Shown: piece after piece, positions 1-10,919 of the stretch | Layout of the letters: each line of letters starts with the position of its first letter | How positions within the stretch are numbered: the stretch's first letter is position 1 | From: Oopsacas minuta | Lineage: Eukaryota; Porifera; Hexactinellida; Lyssacinosida; Leucopsacidae | Assembly (NCBI GenBank): GCA_024704765.1 | Contig: JAKMXF010000072.1 | Coordinates: 1 to 43,792, forward strand | DNA length: 43,792 bases | Reading direction: 5' to 3' | Notes under the pieces: model-generated | Database searches by the model: none | What the model was told of the DNA's origin: nothing | What the model saw: the letters and a program-made list of their open reading frames with translations, nothing else | Position numbers and translations under genes: made by a program

Positions 1-239
1 ACTAGATAGCAACTACGAATATAGACTACACAATATATAGGAGCGGGAAAGAGTATACAATTTATGACAATATATTTGTGTGTTCGAATACTTTTGTCCC
101 CTGACTGTACGTAGTTTCTCATTAACATGTTAGTAAAGTGTAGTATTAGTTCAACGTTAGTTACTAAGAAATGTGTGAAGTAGTCCTAATAGCTTACTCT
201 TAGGACATAGGACATAGGGTATAAAAGAGAAGTTTGGCC
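1..239. other. AT-rich DNA, nothing recognised
   Basis: No ORF of note, no repeat with a partner elsewhere in the window and no RNA gene was seen. It may be the interior of the hAT-like element whose end lies at about 298, but no matching left end was found. Confidence 0.4.
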
Positions 240-298
240 CGCCTGATTTACATATTACTAGGAACTGGCACTTGGTTCTAAAAGGTTGGGGACCGCTG
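240..298 (-). mobile_element. hAT-like terminus (remnant)
   Basis: Read on the minus strand from 298, the sequence starts CAGCGGTCCCCAACC. This is the type of terminal inverted repeat (TIR) carried by many non-autonomous hAT elements. Only this end is clear. The other end and the 8-bp target duplication were not found, so the boundary on the left is arbitrary. The call rests on resemblance of about 15 bases to a known terminus style. Confidence 0.4.
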
Positions 299-1894
299 CC
301 CTATAACACTTTCCCATGTAAACAGCATCATACATATTGCTACTGTTGCCATGATACATAATATTAGGAATCCCAGGGGGGGGAGAAATCCTAGGGCGGC
401 CCTCTTATATATGAACCCATGGTCGACTTAGTATATTTATATATATGTATATGTATGTATGTATGTTTTCACACCTTTTGAGATAAGGACAATAAATTTG
501 GCATATATACTCGTAGTGATATCTAGATTTGAACCTGAAATTTGAAAATATTTGTTATTATCTTTGAGATTAGCTTCCACTTGTTGAATAGTGTTAAATA
601 GGGGTTAACAGGGACAGAGAATTTGAGGTTGACATTTTAACGTCAAATGTAATTAGCAAAATATATTTTTCTTTCTTTGCTAAATTGGTATTTAGTGGAA
701 TAATATAGTTTCAGTACACTGTGCGCAAGCTATCTATTTATCTGACACTTTATATCCCATTACATGTTATCGTACATGCTGATTCCGATCTTTTGTTTCA
801 TTATACTCAAGAACGACTCAGTTTCTAAAACTCAGGTCAAAATTTTGGATCTTACTAAACCGAAATACAGTCCTATTTCGGCTGAATTGATCTAGATACA
901 AATGAAATCATGAATGAAACGTTAACCATAGAGAAAAAATCACAAAATCCTTAAATTGTAGTGTCAATAAATATGTTGCAAAACACACCTGGTTTTTCTA
1001 TAATGAATTAAATCGGCATGCACTAAAGTTATGCAATCCAGATATTTATTTCATGACAAATTAAATTTGATGAAAATTTTTCTTGCTAATTCAGAAAATC
1101 GCATGTTTATGGGCTGTACATTATATAATTGTGACGTGTTGGAATAAAATACACCGTAGATTCCTAATCAGCATATTGGATTGCACAAGATGCAATATTT
1201 AGTGTTAAGGAAACACACTATTTTTCAAAATTTGTTGTACACTGTAATCCAGTAAAATTTAGTTGGTAATTTTTATCTTGTCACTGACTTTGATTTGATA
1301 TAATTTCTTATCAAATCACAATATAATTTTAATCTAACCGCTAGAATTCTAGATACTACTAAGCTTTATTCGTTATTCGTTGTAAAATATTCGTATACTA
1401 TGTACCAAGAATCATACTATTACTGACAACCTCGGTTAATACGTACTCGGAATTACTACCTCGGTTAATATGTGCTTCTTTTGTTTACGTCTAAACTGAG
1501 ACATACTGTAGTATTAATGTAAATATTTCATAAACAGTTGAAGTAGATATGAATATGCACATACTACGGTTGAATGGAAGTTGTACATGGGACCTATTGA
1601 CTTATCCAAAACATTCTATCAAGTATATACTAAAGTACTGGTGCTAATCAATGGACCTGGGCCAGGGACTTTCTAAGTCTGTCATTTTCCACATTTGAAT
1701 GTCCTTTTGTAGCGACAATAAAACAGAGTACACCTTTTTCCTGAGTATATTTTGTTATTTATTTTATATATACTCATTATATATACTCATCTCTACAAAC
1801 TATTTCCAAGTTGATAAGACGTCAACTAATTGCTTAATACCATATTTGTGAAGAGAATGCTCTTCACCATTCGGTAAGTGCAATTGTTCATATA
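299..1894. other. AT-rich stretch without a recognisable gene
   Basis: Holds a short TATG/TGTA microsatellite at about 436-465 and otherwise only unassigned AT-rich sequence. No reading frame with family resemblance was found on either strand. Confidence 0.5.
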
Positions 1895-2135
1895 AAATAA
1901 ATTTGAGAATACTCCAGTGTCACCACAGAAAGCCATTGAATGTAATTGGGATGGACCAAGGATAATACAATCTTAACATTTATGCTATATTATATAACCG
2001 AGGCATGAAGTGCTGAGTTTATCCCCTCACGTAACGACCTAAAGCACTAAGAATTTCTTAATCCAACCTAGGCACCAACCTAGGCACTAACCTCGCAGCG
2101 ACCTAGCATGCGAAGCGCGCTAGAATATAATAATC
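1895..2135 (-). repeat. Dispersed repeat R1, copy 1
   Basis: Shares two blocks with segments at about 26575-26760 and 37085-37330. On the minus strand a GC-rich head (gcgcgcttcgcatgctagg, ending near 2130) is followed about 150 bases on by a second block with ttatccttggtcc and caatggc. Copy 1 also carries a small tandem duplication of a gcctaggttgg motif. The family has a GC-rich head and AT-rich tail like many SINEs, but I could not show tRNA A and B boxes, so its class is open. Confidence 0.6.
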
Positions 2136-3414
2136 GTGCGATATAAATGAATGATCAAATATATACATACATAGATACATCAAATGTAAATAATTGTGAT
2201 ATCGATCTAAAAGAAACAGCAAGTAACATTTTCTGCATATATATTGAGTTAAAATAGAAAAGCTCACCATTTATAGATTAATATATAAATTCATTTAATC
2301 TGAGTTTATTAGTACCATCGACCCTGGTTAAAAATTGAAAGGAAGAAAATATGTTCTAGTTTTGGAATACGTGTACTGAAGGCCTAAATTACTGTAGTGC
2401 TATCCTCTGATAAATTAATTTTTTAAATTAGAGGGCAATACCGCACTGCCTTTGTATATTTTTGAGCTCCTGGGAGAGTCAGGCTTTTCATTTTCTCATA
2501 AGGGAGAGAGTTCATTCTCTGATAAAGTAATATCTTTCATGTGTTTGATTGTGTTATCAATTTTAATGAATAATTGGTCCATGCGTATTTATAGTACAGC
2601 TTGTTTAAAATACTCCACTGACAAGTAGAACTAGGATTAATTGCGCTAAAATATTTGGGATAGTATTTGATTGGCTAATTATGGAACAAACTTAGTATCC
2701 AAATCCTGCATTACCCAAATCACTAAAGTAGACGTTGAATCCTGCTTCTCTATTTCTGTGAGTTGATCACTGATGTATCTATGGTGTTCAGCATTTTGAG
2801 GGTTTGTTAGGTTTAATGTCCCTCAAAATAAATACAGTTGTACATGGAAAACTTTCAAATGAAGCATCTGTTTCATATTGAAATTTTCCATCTTTAGCGT
2901 CCATTTCCCTCGAATTTTCTATAATGGATAGTCACAATGAGTTTCAAGACTATATTTTCTATCAATGATTGTTGATAAAGGAAACGTGTGTAGTTTATAT
3001 AATGTAATGCGTTTTGCATCTGTTTAGAGTTTGTGAGGTTTGTTAATTCTCAAAGAATATGCTTCAAATGTACGCATTTCGTATAAACAATATTCATAGT
3101 GAAAATCCACAGTTTTACATTTTGTAAAATTTTTGACCTTTATCTTTAATTGACTTGCAAATATATTTCTACGCGGCAAATTATCTACGAATTACATGGT
3201 TGGCAACTCCAAACAGAAACCATAGGATGCAATTACACATGATATTACATGGAGCTTGACACAACATGTAAGCATTCAAGATTCTTAAGAGCTACCGTTA
3301 AAATTGAGACATCATATGCATCCATTCTGAAACCATGCTTACCAGTCCCTCTAATTAAGTTATAATTCACTGGCAGAATCTCTGCAGATCACGCAATATA
3401 TTGACCAATTAAGT
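2136..3414. other. AT-rich stretch, no gene recognised
   Basis: No supported reading frame or RNA gene. The right edge approaches the Helitron/OTU remnant and could contain its unrecognised 3' end. Confidence 0.45.
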
Positions 3415-3660
3415 AGAACGGATCAAAGTGTTCACAACCTGTTTGATGATATGGCCGACTACTCCTAACTTCTGACCATTGTAGACTGGATCAGATCCAT
3501 GTGGAGAAGATTACTGATAATGTTTGTATACAGATTTGAGCCTCCATAACCGTGTATGTTCAGCTGTAGCAAAAATAGAGACAATGTCTACGCCAGCTAA
3601 AATGCCTACCATCCATAGTTCTATATCTGTGCCCCACTCATGAGGAGCTGAGATGTGAGT
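3415..3660 (-). pseudogene. OTU-like cysteine protease fragment, probably of the Helitron
   Basis: Minus-strand translation gives a stretch around WGTDIEL...ILAG.DIVSIF, then after a stop and frameshift a GCEHFDP motif near 3419-3440. In OTU-family proteases the WG(T/S).(L/I)E(L/I) block and the C-terminal H(F/Y)DP block, which carries the catalytic histidine, occur in this order and about this spacing. The catalytic DxxxC segment was not found and is probably lost upstream. OTU domains are a known accessory of Helitron-like/Helentron polyproteins. This piece lies downstream of a Helitron Rep remnant on the same strand, so I place it in that element. It could instead come from an independent OTU-bearing retroelement. 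Confidence 0.5.
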
Positions 3661-4299
3661 CAGGTGTTGATGAGACTCTTACTCTGTCAACCCTGTTAAC
3701 CCTGTTTTCTCAATTACGTCCAAACAATGTTGTGGACTGGATTTAAACAGTGTAATCAGGTGTTCCTTTAAATTTCTGGACCTCGAAACTGTACCAAATA
3801 TTATGTTGGATAATGTTATGAATATACAATTTCTATCACCTAATAATGGCATTATTGAGATATATGGATCAATAGTAGCGGTTAGTTGGTTTTACAGGGA
3901 TTGTTAGTAGTGTTGTAAACTACCAAGTGATTGATGAACAGGTTCTCAGTTTGTTAAGACTGGGACAGTATCAAAACCAAGGCTACTGGGAATCCTAACT
4001 CGCATATCTATGGTAAAGTTATTGGTGCAACCATTTAACAAATTTATGTCAAAATTAAGTGGTTTCCAAATGATGAATGCAAGAGTCCATCAAGTATAAA
4101 TTTATCTTTTTGAGGTTCTGTGAATTGAGAACCCCGGATAGAATTGAGTTCACTATCATAAAATCCTCTAAGCTTATGTTGCGTAATTGATTGTTCATTA
4201 TCATTCACTTAAATAGTCCTTTTAAGGGAGTACTGTTAAACTCAAGCTTCAACTGTTGGGAGGAAGAAAAGAACATATCCATGGAAATCAGATAAACCA
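3661..4299 (-). other. Expected Helitron helicase interval, motifs not seen
   Basis: Lies between the Rep remnant and the OTU piece on the same strand. A PIF1-type helicase of roughly 1.5 kb would be expected in an intact element, but I found no Walker A (GxGKT) motif in any minus frame. The interval is too short, so the helicase is deleted or decayed beyond recognition. Confidence 0.35.
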
Positions 4300-5475
4300 C
4301 GAACCTGAGCTACATCTTGAGTAGGAAATGTCTGGAGATGTATTATGTCAAATTGTTCAATTTTATTGTAGCTAAGCTCAACCATGATAACTCTAGCTTC
4401 CGTGACTCACATTTCTAGCAACGGGCATGCCTGAGAAATCAACTAAAGACTTTTCATGCTTAGACAGTCGGTAATCCAGATAAAGCAGAGAAATATTCAG
4501 GACATGCTCTTCTAGTTGTATATCTGGCATCACAGTTCTCGCTCGATGCAAAAAGTTCTCAGTGAATGAGGCCTCACGCTTATCGAGGTCAGAGTTAGCA
4601 GGGAAATAACGGACTCTTGATTCTCAAGATGGAGAACTAACCTCATCACGTCTGTTAGGTTTGCATGTAGTTTGAATGAAAATATTCGGTTGCATAGATA
4701 TATCGGGCTTCTAGATAATTCGCAACCCTAGGAGCACCGCTATCAGCAATATCACCAGATCAGAACTCCTCTATACCATTATCATGACCTTTTTAGACAT
4801 ATTTGTACAGATATTTAACTGCAGAAACAGTCGTACAGATCTCAATGTTAATATGTGCATTGTACTTTAGCAGCAAGAAGGATTATACGGGACTATTCAA
4901 CGATTGTCGGAAATGTCCCGCATACTTCTACACTATGATTGTTGTCTCTTCGACGGTATAGGAGATACCCATCATAGCAGTAGTTGTCACATCAGAGAAT
5001 CCTTGGAAAATTTCATTGAACAATACCGTCACGCGTGCAAGGAGCGTTTCTCTTGGCCACACCACATGGACCTTGGACTATACACAGTTCCCCAACATTC
5101 TAGGATGAAGGACAGTCTCAGGTATCTCAGCGCACTATGCTATCATACTGTGACGGATCACTTGGTTTCTTATAGTCAGATTTAGTATGATTAATATATG
5201 AGCATGGGGGGTAATCACCACTTCTGGAACTCAATACTATACCTCATGTGCACGAGGTACCAAAGGCATGTTTCTCATTGAGATCACTTAATAACTCTCT
5301 TAGTTTTAAGCGGAACACTCGTAGCATTAAGTCAGGGTGATCAGTCGCTTTCTGTCCTAACGGCAGTTGCTGATATTATTTCATCCTATTGGGGATTACA
5401 TGTAAAGGTATTCATAGGCGGAAAGTTTTGTCAAAAATTCGTAATATCTGGGCCAACCCAATCACTAACTAGTAG
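4300..5475 (-). pseudogene. Helitron Rep (rolling-circle initiator) pseudogene
   Basis: Successive minus-strand frames give landmarks of the Helitron Rep/helicase polyprotein in the family order. TFTCNPQ*DEI (W to stop) is followed by a VFRLKLRELL-like piece, a GPCG-like segment, YDGYLLYRRRD, HINIEIC, VKYLYKYV*KGHD, VANYLEARYI, a VLHLENQESVI-like piece and finally KHEKSLVDFSGMP. The tyrosine-rich KYLYKY block matches the catalytic YxxKYxxK signature of Rep, with one TAT-to-TAA change just after it. Rep nicks and joins single strands during rolling-circle transposition. At least four frameshifts and several stops make this a dead copy. The hairpin-bearing 3' terminus was not located. The open frame on the plus strand at 4904-5185 is a shadow of this gene. 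Confidence 0.85.
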
Positions 5476-5639
5476 TTCATTTTTGGCTTCTGTATATGAA
5501 TTAATTAGTTTTTTATTAAGCAATACTATGTTGAGAGTTTACAATTAAAATGTCATGGTAAACGCAATTTGAAAAAAAAAACAAGAATCGAGTAGTACAA
5601 AAATAGTGAAGAAATTGTATACTCAAACTAGACTAGGCG

Positions 5640-7740
5640 GCCCGAAAATGTTCTTTCTTTGAACTGTTTAATCTACAAATTCTTCTATGAGAGCACCAAG
5701 TTCCATTGTACGAACGATGTTCCTAAGAGCAGACAAGATTTCACAATGGTTCAGCCTCTGTTGAGTCTGACTGCTTCGTAAATATGTGTGATTCTCCGCA
5801 ACATACTAAACAAGTGCTCAGTTCGCATGTACTCACAGGCAGGCACACATAGGTAACACATAAGGGATGCATATTGGGAATCATCCATTTCAGTGCGTCC
5901 TCATCGACGAATTTCTTTCGCAATATATCAACTGTCGGTGAGGCATTCTCCTGAAGGCACCTTTCGAACCATATGTTTCTCTCGAAACGCAGTTTATCAA
6001 GATGGACGTCACCGTCATAAATGCGTACCAGCCTTGTCAGGCTTCATGTGTCATGTTTTCCTCTTCAAGAGTACAGCGAACCCGGTCCACTATTTCGAGA
6101 TCTTGATTTGAGTAACACTGAGTGAGGACCCTCGAACCTGTTTCCATCACTGATATATAAAGGTCTACGTAAAATGCTTTAATTTGATCCTCTGTTATTG
6201 TGGCTGTAGAAACACAAGCTCTTGCACCTTTCGCCCTTAGCAGAGCGGGCATATCTAAATGCATAGTTTCGAGAGTACCACTTTCATGGCATCGTACAAG
6301 ACATTCGCGTTGATAATGTTAGCCTCTGCGAACAGCGATAAAGTAGTTGCGTTGACCCATCGCCTCACGTCCCCAGTTGTTGCTCTCAGTCCCTGGCACA
6401 TTGTGTGAATTGGGTGCACGATCTGCAGAAGTTTCTGAACCACGCGGAGGGAAAAATACATCATGAAAATTTCAAGGTTCTGCAAAACTATCGGCCGTTG
6501 CCCTGTTCTCGGACGGTTCGGTGGCATCCTCTTTGAGTGTTTCTAAAAACTCAATTATTGATGCATAGTGTTCCAAGAAACTATCAACTGCAGGTAGACT
6601 CATGACCCAACGTTTGGGACACAAGGGACGTAAATTGTGGTTGTGGTGCTATTTCTCCGACTTCAACCTGGGCGACCATATCTTTAAATTTATCCCACTT
6701 CTTGGGAGACTTCCTTATGAGTGGATCATTACGTTCATTCCCACCAACGCCAGAGCTACCTCGGGGATTGATTTTAGAGAGTTCTATACGACCACATTTA
6801 GTTGGTGTCCAAAGCAATATAGAGATAGATTGCCTTAGAATTTTCAGCGAGAACCTTTGTCTGGAGACCGTTATGTCTACCTGCTATATTAGCAACTCCA
6901 TTGTATCCTTGTCCACGGACTCCCAAGAGTGACAACTCAAAACTCATAAGGGATGACTTCACGAGATTGAAAAGTGTCTCTGCATCGGTACGGCTGGTTT
7001 TATGAAATCCCAAAAACACTTCTTCGCTTTTCATTTTGCTTTTGCAAAAGCTTAGGCAAAACACCTGCTCTGAGCGGTTTATATCAGTAGTCTCGTCAAT
7101 AATGATTGAGAAAAGCGGCTCCTTTGACAAACCATTTGATTCCCGTCTTACTCTATCTTTGAGGTCCCTCAACAACGAGGGAGCTTTGTCTGTAGAATTT
7201 CGTTTTGAATATCCTTGGAGATAAATTTAAACCTTTCGGATGAAAAAGGATACTGGGACACTTTGGGATTGAATTTTGCGATTTGGTTCATCAGACAGTG
7301 GAAATTTGCAGCTGTTCTTCGTTGCGGTGACTGCGGAGTGAATCCCTTTCTGATCACAGAATCTTAAGTTTTCGAAAACAGCTTGCAGTGCTGTTCTATT
7401 GACAGAAATTTCTTTCTTAACATTGTCGTTAACCATGACTCTATGTGCTGCCAGATTTAGTGCACTATTGAGACCAGATTCGGAATTTCGATGTATAAGA
7501 CTCTCACCATGTTTCCTGATGCCATCTCTTCCTTTCTTTACGTTTTCATAGCCAACTTCCATATTTTTCCTTGGAAAGTTGTATTACTGCAAGTGTTCAT
7601 GTCGCTAGGCCCCAGACTGTGGTTCTGAAACCCCCAATGACAGCTACTACAATAGAGTGACCTCATGTTCTTTGCCAGCTGTAATCATGGGTAATCTTCG
7701 TACCACATCTTTTGAATAGAGTGCCCAGTAGCCGTCTTCT
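5640..7740 (-). pseudogene. hAT-1: TTF-finger/ZMYM1-like hAT transposase pseudogene
   Basis: The transposase is read from about 7740 down to 5640 in several frames. From the N-terminus there is a TTF-type zinc-finger remnant (DYPWLQLAKN...YCSSC), then ALQAVFENLRFC. The DUF4371/RNase H-like core follows with SIIIDETTD (first catalytic Asp), then GQGYNGVANIAGRHNGLQTK and the CFGHQL zinc-ligand block near 6800. The C-terminal dimerisation region reads LPVSTCE...FSMLRRI.YLRS and ends near QQRLNHCEILSALRN. The family is a cut-and-paste DNA transposase; relatives were domesticated as ZMYM1-like proteins. I count at least five frameshifts, so it is inactive. TIRs were not identified; GGCGGCCC at about 5637-5644 is only a candidate. 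The ORFs at 6602-6932 on the plus strand are shadows. Confidence 0.85.
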
Positions 7741-8704
7741 GCATGGGATTGGGAAGGCTGGCAAGATCTACTATAGTGGGTAAAAGGATCTCTTGCTGGC
7801 GTTCACAGGAAACCGATAGGGTTTCTTTGCGTAGTAGGCCTGAATCAAGGGCTGGCCATCTATATCGGAAGAATCCCGAACTGGTTTATCAGCCATTGTA
7901 TGAATCAAAAATCATATTGGTTACAACAATAACCCTTTTATATTATTGTTTGAAAATGAAGTATAGCTCATGGATAGAGATTCTAGGAGTGAATTTTATA
8001 CAACTCAATTAAAGGAGATAACATAAAATCGAAGTGACACAATATAGTTATGAAGTTGTTCGTTTTGGCAGTCGAAATTATAGTCACAACATCTAGATGT
8101 CGATTAGATCTCAACCTCACAAAATATACAAACTGGTTTTCAATTTCAAATCTGAGAGGCGGTCTCCCCTGCTCCCTCATCCAACTTTCCGCTTATGAAG
8201 GTAATTAACAAATCTGGTTTGCTAAACTTCCTTAGTATACTCATAGCGTCCTAATACAATTCGAACATTTGTCTAGGACTACTGGAAAAGGAAGAAGGGA
8301 GAATCAATATTACGACCAACCTCTCTATCAATATCACCTAAGGTGAAAGTATCTGCCGGACCGCTGTTTAGATCTGTTCTTATTTGTTTTTGATTGTGTC
8401 TGATTTAAATCAGTCTATACTGCTCTATATTGGCGTACATGTCTACCACATACTGATGAAACAGTCTGCCACAGAGATGTAGGTAATTCATACTGCCCTG
8501 ATCATGAACCTATAAGAGTAGTACTTCATAGGAGTAACGTGACCTCATCCTCTGCTGACAGGTATTCTAGAGTCACAGCCATCCTCTCCTAAGGGAGACA
8601 TGAGCACATAGGGCAGCGGATCATAGGCGCGGTTGACTTCATCGATAAACTGGAGTTGCCAGTAGTTGCTTGATCAATAATTATTCACGTATTTTTAATA
8701 TATA
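7741..8704. other. Unassigned DNA between hAT-1 and the TGT...ACA element
   Basis: Slightly richer in GC near 7760-7860 than its surroundings, which may be the 5' non-coding end of hAT-1. No domain-bearing frame, RNA gene or paired repeat was recognised. Confidence 0.4.
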
Positions 8705-9427
8705 TGTTGCAGTGTACATGCGTGTTTGGTGTGATTGCAAACACACAAACTACCTAGTGTACTTGCAGTCTCACCAACCTATTGGTGTAAATGCTAGCTT
8801 TGAATATATTCCAACCAGCAGAAGGGGGCGATAAAGTTAGTTTGCCAATTCAACACCCAGATAGATTATGTGCAATTGGTCCTCGAAATATCTTAGGCAG
8901 TATTCAGAACAAACGGGACGATATCTATACTGTGGCAACTTCTAAAGGCATAATCTCGGGTTGTTATTCACGTAACCAATTTGAAATTCAGCCTTCCAAT
9001 TTGATTAGCACACCATTTAGTTCAGAGATTGTCTCACAAACAGAGGTGATGCGAAACGCTTCGCTTGGTGCTGGAGTAGGGGTATGTAGCTCTAAGAAGT
9101 GCAACAATAAAAGTATCCATGTAGAAGTTCTGAAAAAACTTGCTCTACGAAAAGCCATAAAGGAAAATGTGTTCTAACAAAGATTATAGTAGGTATCGCA
9201 TCACTTTAGAATTTTTGTAGTTCCATTATGCATAGTAATATGCGTAGGGTGATTGTTAGTATATTGTTAGTACCTTAGCCTAATTATCCCAATTAGGATT
9301 ACTCATATTCCATATAGCAGAGATCAGTAATTAAAATTTACCCAATATTGATTCTATTCGAAGCTCGAACTTAGACCAATAGGTTGATGTGATTGCAATC
9401 ACACCAACTCACATTTACACTGCAACA
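8705..9427 (+). mobile_element. 723-bp element with TGT...ACA inverted ends (Ginger/integrase type candidate)
   Basis: The left end TGTTGCAGTGTACATG (8705) is matched by the reverse complement of the right end, TGTTGCAGTGTAAATG (ending 9427). Similarity continues through TTGGTGTGATTGCAA and the block CCTATTGGT in both arms, giving TIRs of roughly 40-55 bp. TA repeats flank both sides, so a short TATA-like target duplication cannot be delimited. TIRs starting with TGT fit transposons that use a retroviral-type (DDE) integrase, such as Ginger2/TDD. The only protein inside is the tail of a KRBA2-like integrase protein. The element is therefore most simply an internally deleted derivative. The class assignment is an inference from end sequence and cargo together. 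Confidence 0.6.
8791..9190 (+). pseudogene. KRBA2-like integrase C-terminal fragment
   Basis: The frame at 8791-9177 includes ILGSIQNKRDDIYTVATSKG, then GIISGCYSRNQFEI and a TEV.RNAS block. This layout is like the C-terminus of KRAB-A domain-containing protein 2-like integrase proteins, where a small beta domain precedes a cysteine-rich tail. After KKCNNK the frame shifts near 9122. In the next frame the expected tail continues as RSSEKTCSTKSHKGKCV, recovering the Cys/His pattern up to about 9190. The integrase catalytic core (DDE) is absent, so this is a truncated, frameshifted remnant. It sits entirely inside the TGT...ACA element at 8705-9427. Family assignment is from memory of the motif pattern. 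Confidence 0.6.
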
Positions 9428-9446
9428 TATATATATATATATATAT
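9427..9446. repeat. (TA)n microsatellite
   Basis: About ten uninterrupted AT units directly abut the right end of the TGT...ACA element. A shorter TA run abuts the left end, suggesting insertion into a TA microsatellite. Confidence 0.9.
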
Positions 9447-9776
9447 GTGTCTGTCCAATACTATGAGACAGCTCAAATCTGAAAGGTCAATGTGTTTTGT
9501 TGCCTTTCTTGGTGAAGGGTTAGAGTTATCGCTTCAAAGACAAAGAGATCGTAGTCGTGGGGAAAAGTACCCATGTGTGGAAATTTCAGCTTTCTATGAC
9601 ATAGTTTTTCAATTAATTCTGGGCTAACACACACATACATTCAGCAATCCATCTGTTATTAAATTGATTAGGCTGCTTCAGTTGCCCTTTAATTTGAAAA
9701 CTTATTTCGCTTATTACTTTTTGTGTTTTTCTAATGCGGTATGATACACCGTAACGAATTGGAATTGAATCCAAAT
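9447..9776. other. AT-rich stretch, nothing recognised
   Basis: Contains a 60-codon open frame (9445-9627) without recognisable similarity; it is treated as chance. Confidence 0.45.
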
Positions 9777-10232
9777 TATTTAGTGGTACAGCAATATTTT
9801 ATTTTGAAATGCTCTGGATCTTTGTGCTTCTAATCCGATTTTCTACCCAATTTGGTGAAAAATAGTTTGATCATTGCTGGAGGTCGAAAAATAAGGACTG
9901 TGCAGTTTGGAGGTGGTCTTATGTCGGTTCTATAACACTTTGATAACCAATCTTGTACAGTTTACAAGATATTGATGAAAATCGCTTCAATCGATGATAG
10001 ATATAATACCAGCTCCGGCACCAACTATTTTCGCTATTTTCCCCTATATTTTACAGGATTGCTTATCGAATAATGTTATTCACCAACATGAACCTGCCTC
10101 AAACTACTCAATTCCATGTTTTCAGATTTCTAGGCATGATCTAACTCCACTTTTCATCAAATTGGACGATAACCGGTCAGAATCACTTATAACCAACAGA
10201 ATTACAAAAGTATATTGTGGTACTAGTAAATC
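9777..10232. repeat. Foldback repeat family F, copy A
   Basis: The left half pairs with the right half as a long, diverged inverted repeat. For example, tacccaatttggtgaaaa in the left arm matches the reverse complement of the segment around 10150. The ends pair as tagtggta at 9781 and taccaca-type sequence ending near 10230. The same sequence, also folded back, occurs at about 23934-24408, including the central motif tcaatcgatga. It is a non-coding foldback or long-TIR MITE. The 87-codon frame at 9994-10257 arises from it and is not a gene. Confidence 0.65.
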
Positions 10233-10419
10233 TTCATGGGTTTCATGGCATTTGTGAATGATGAATCAATAGAGTAGAGATAACGTAAAAGTATTAACCG
10301 GCATTTGATTTTAGACGAATGAAACAACTGTTACACCCTAATGTACATCTATATTATACATTCTTAAAATTATATTTTACTAAATTTCATACTATTTTAA
10401 TCTAAATCTTTTATCTAAG
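10233..10419 (+). other. Intron 3' end preceding PDI last exon
   Basis: AT-rich DNA ends in a pyrimidine-biased tract and the acceptor tctaag at 10414-10419, directly before the PDI exon. The upstream extent of the intron is unknown; no earlier PDI exon was seen between 1 and 10419. Confidence 0.6.
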
Positions 10420-10685
10420 GTAATCATTTTGTGGATGATGACAATGTAATTATTGCTAAAATTGATTCAACTAAAAATGAATTGACCGACATTACCATTC
10501 CTTCATTTCCGACTATCAAATATTTCCCCCTCGATTCTGATCAAATAATTGAATATAGAGGTAATAGAGACTTAAATTCCTTCATAAAATTTATTGAGAC
10601 TGATGGAAAAGCTGATGACCTCGAATATATTTCAGAGTCTAGCGAAGACGATGATGTCCCCACTCTATCTCATGATGATTTATAG
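10420..10685 (+). CDS. PDI: PDI last coding exon (C-terminal half of the a' domain)
   Basis: After an AG acceptor at 10418-10419 the reading frame starts in phase 1 (two bases completing a Gly codon). It continues with NHFVDDDNVIIAKIDST, the middle of a thioredoxin fold, and then SFPTIKYF, which carries the cis-proline that faces the CGHC site. A GNRDLNSFIKFI helix and an acidic tail (ESSEDDD) follow. The protein ends SHDDL, close to the HDEL/KDEL ER-retrieval signal but with Asp for Glu; TAG is at 10683-10685. PDI oxidises, reduces and isomerises disulfides in the endoplasmic reticulum. No first exon is visible upstream in this window. The matching first exon lies 25 kb downstream on the same strand (35820-37056) with the same intron phase. 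It is either the 3' end of an upstream paralogue or half of a rearranged gene. Confidence 0.9.
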
Positions 10686-10919
10686 TTCTTTATATTCACA
10701 GTTCAGTTGAACTGCAGTATGTCTTATTGTGTGACTCCTGTAAATATATATCTTGTTATTTGTTTACAATGACTATAGGTAATGCAATTCTTCAATTATT
10801 TGATGTATATTACATATTTCTTTAGATATATTCCTGTTGAAATAGTCTAATATTTTTCCAGTTTCATTGGCAGAACCAACAATTCTAGTTTGGGTTTTAT
10901 TGAATAATGTGGATGGTAC
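10686..10919 (+). other. Probable PDI 3' UTR and following AT-rich DNA
   Basis: Follows the PDI stop codon. No canonical AATAAA was seen; an AATATA at about 10743 is a weak variant poly(A) signal. The end of the transcript cannot be placed. Confidence 0.35.

Noticed and set aside
4904-5185. 93-codon plus-strand ORF
   Set aside because: It lies antisense to the Helitron Rep remnant, whose minus-strand translation has clear family landmarks; the plus frame has none.
9994-10257. 87-codon plus-strand ORF
   Set aside because: It falls within the foldback repeat and its sequence is explained by the inverted repeat; no protein similarity recognised.
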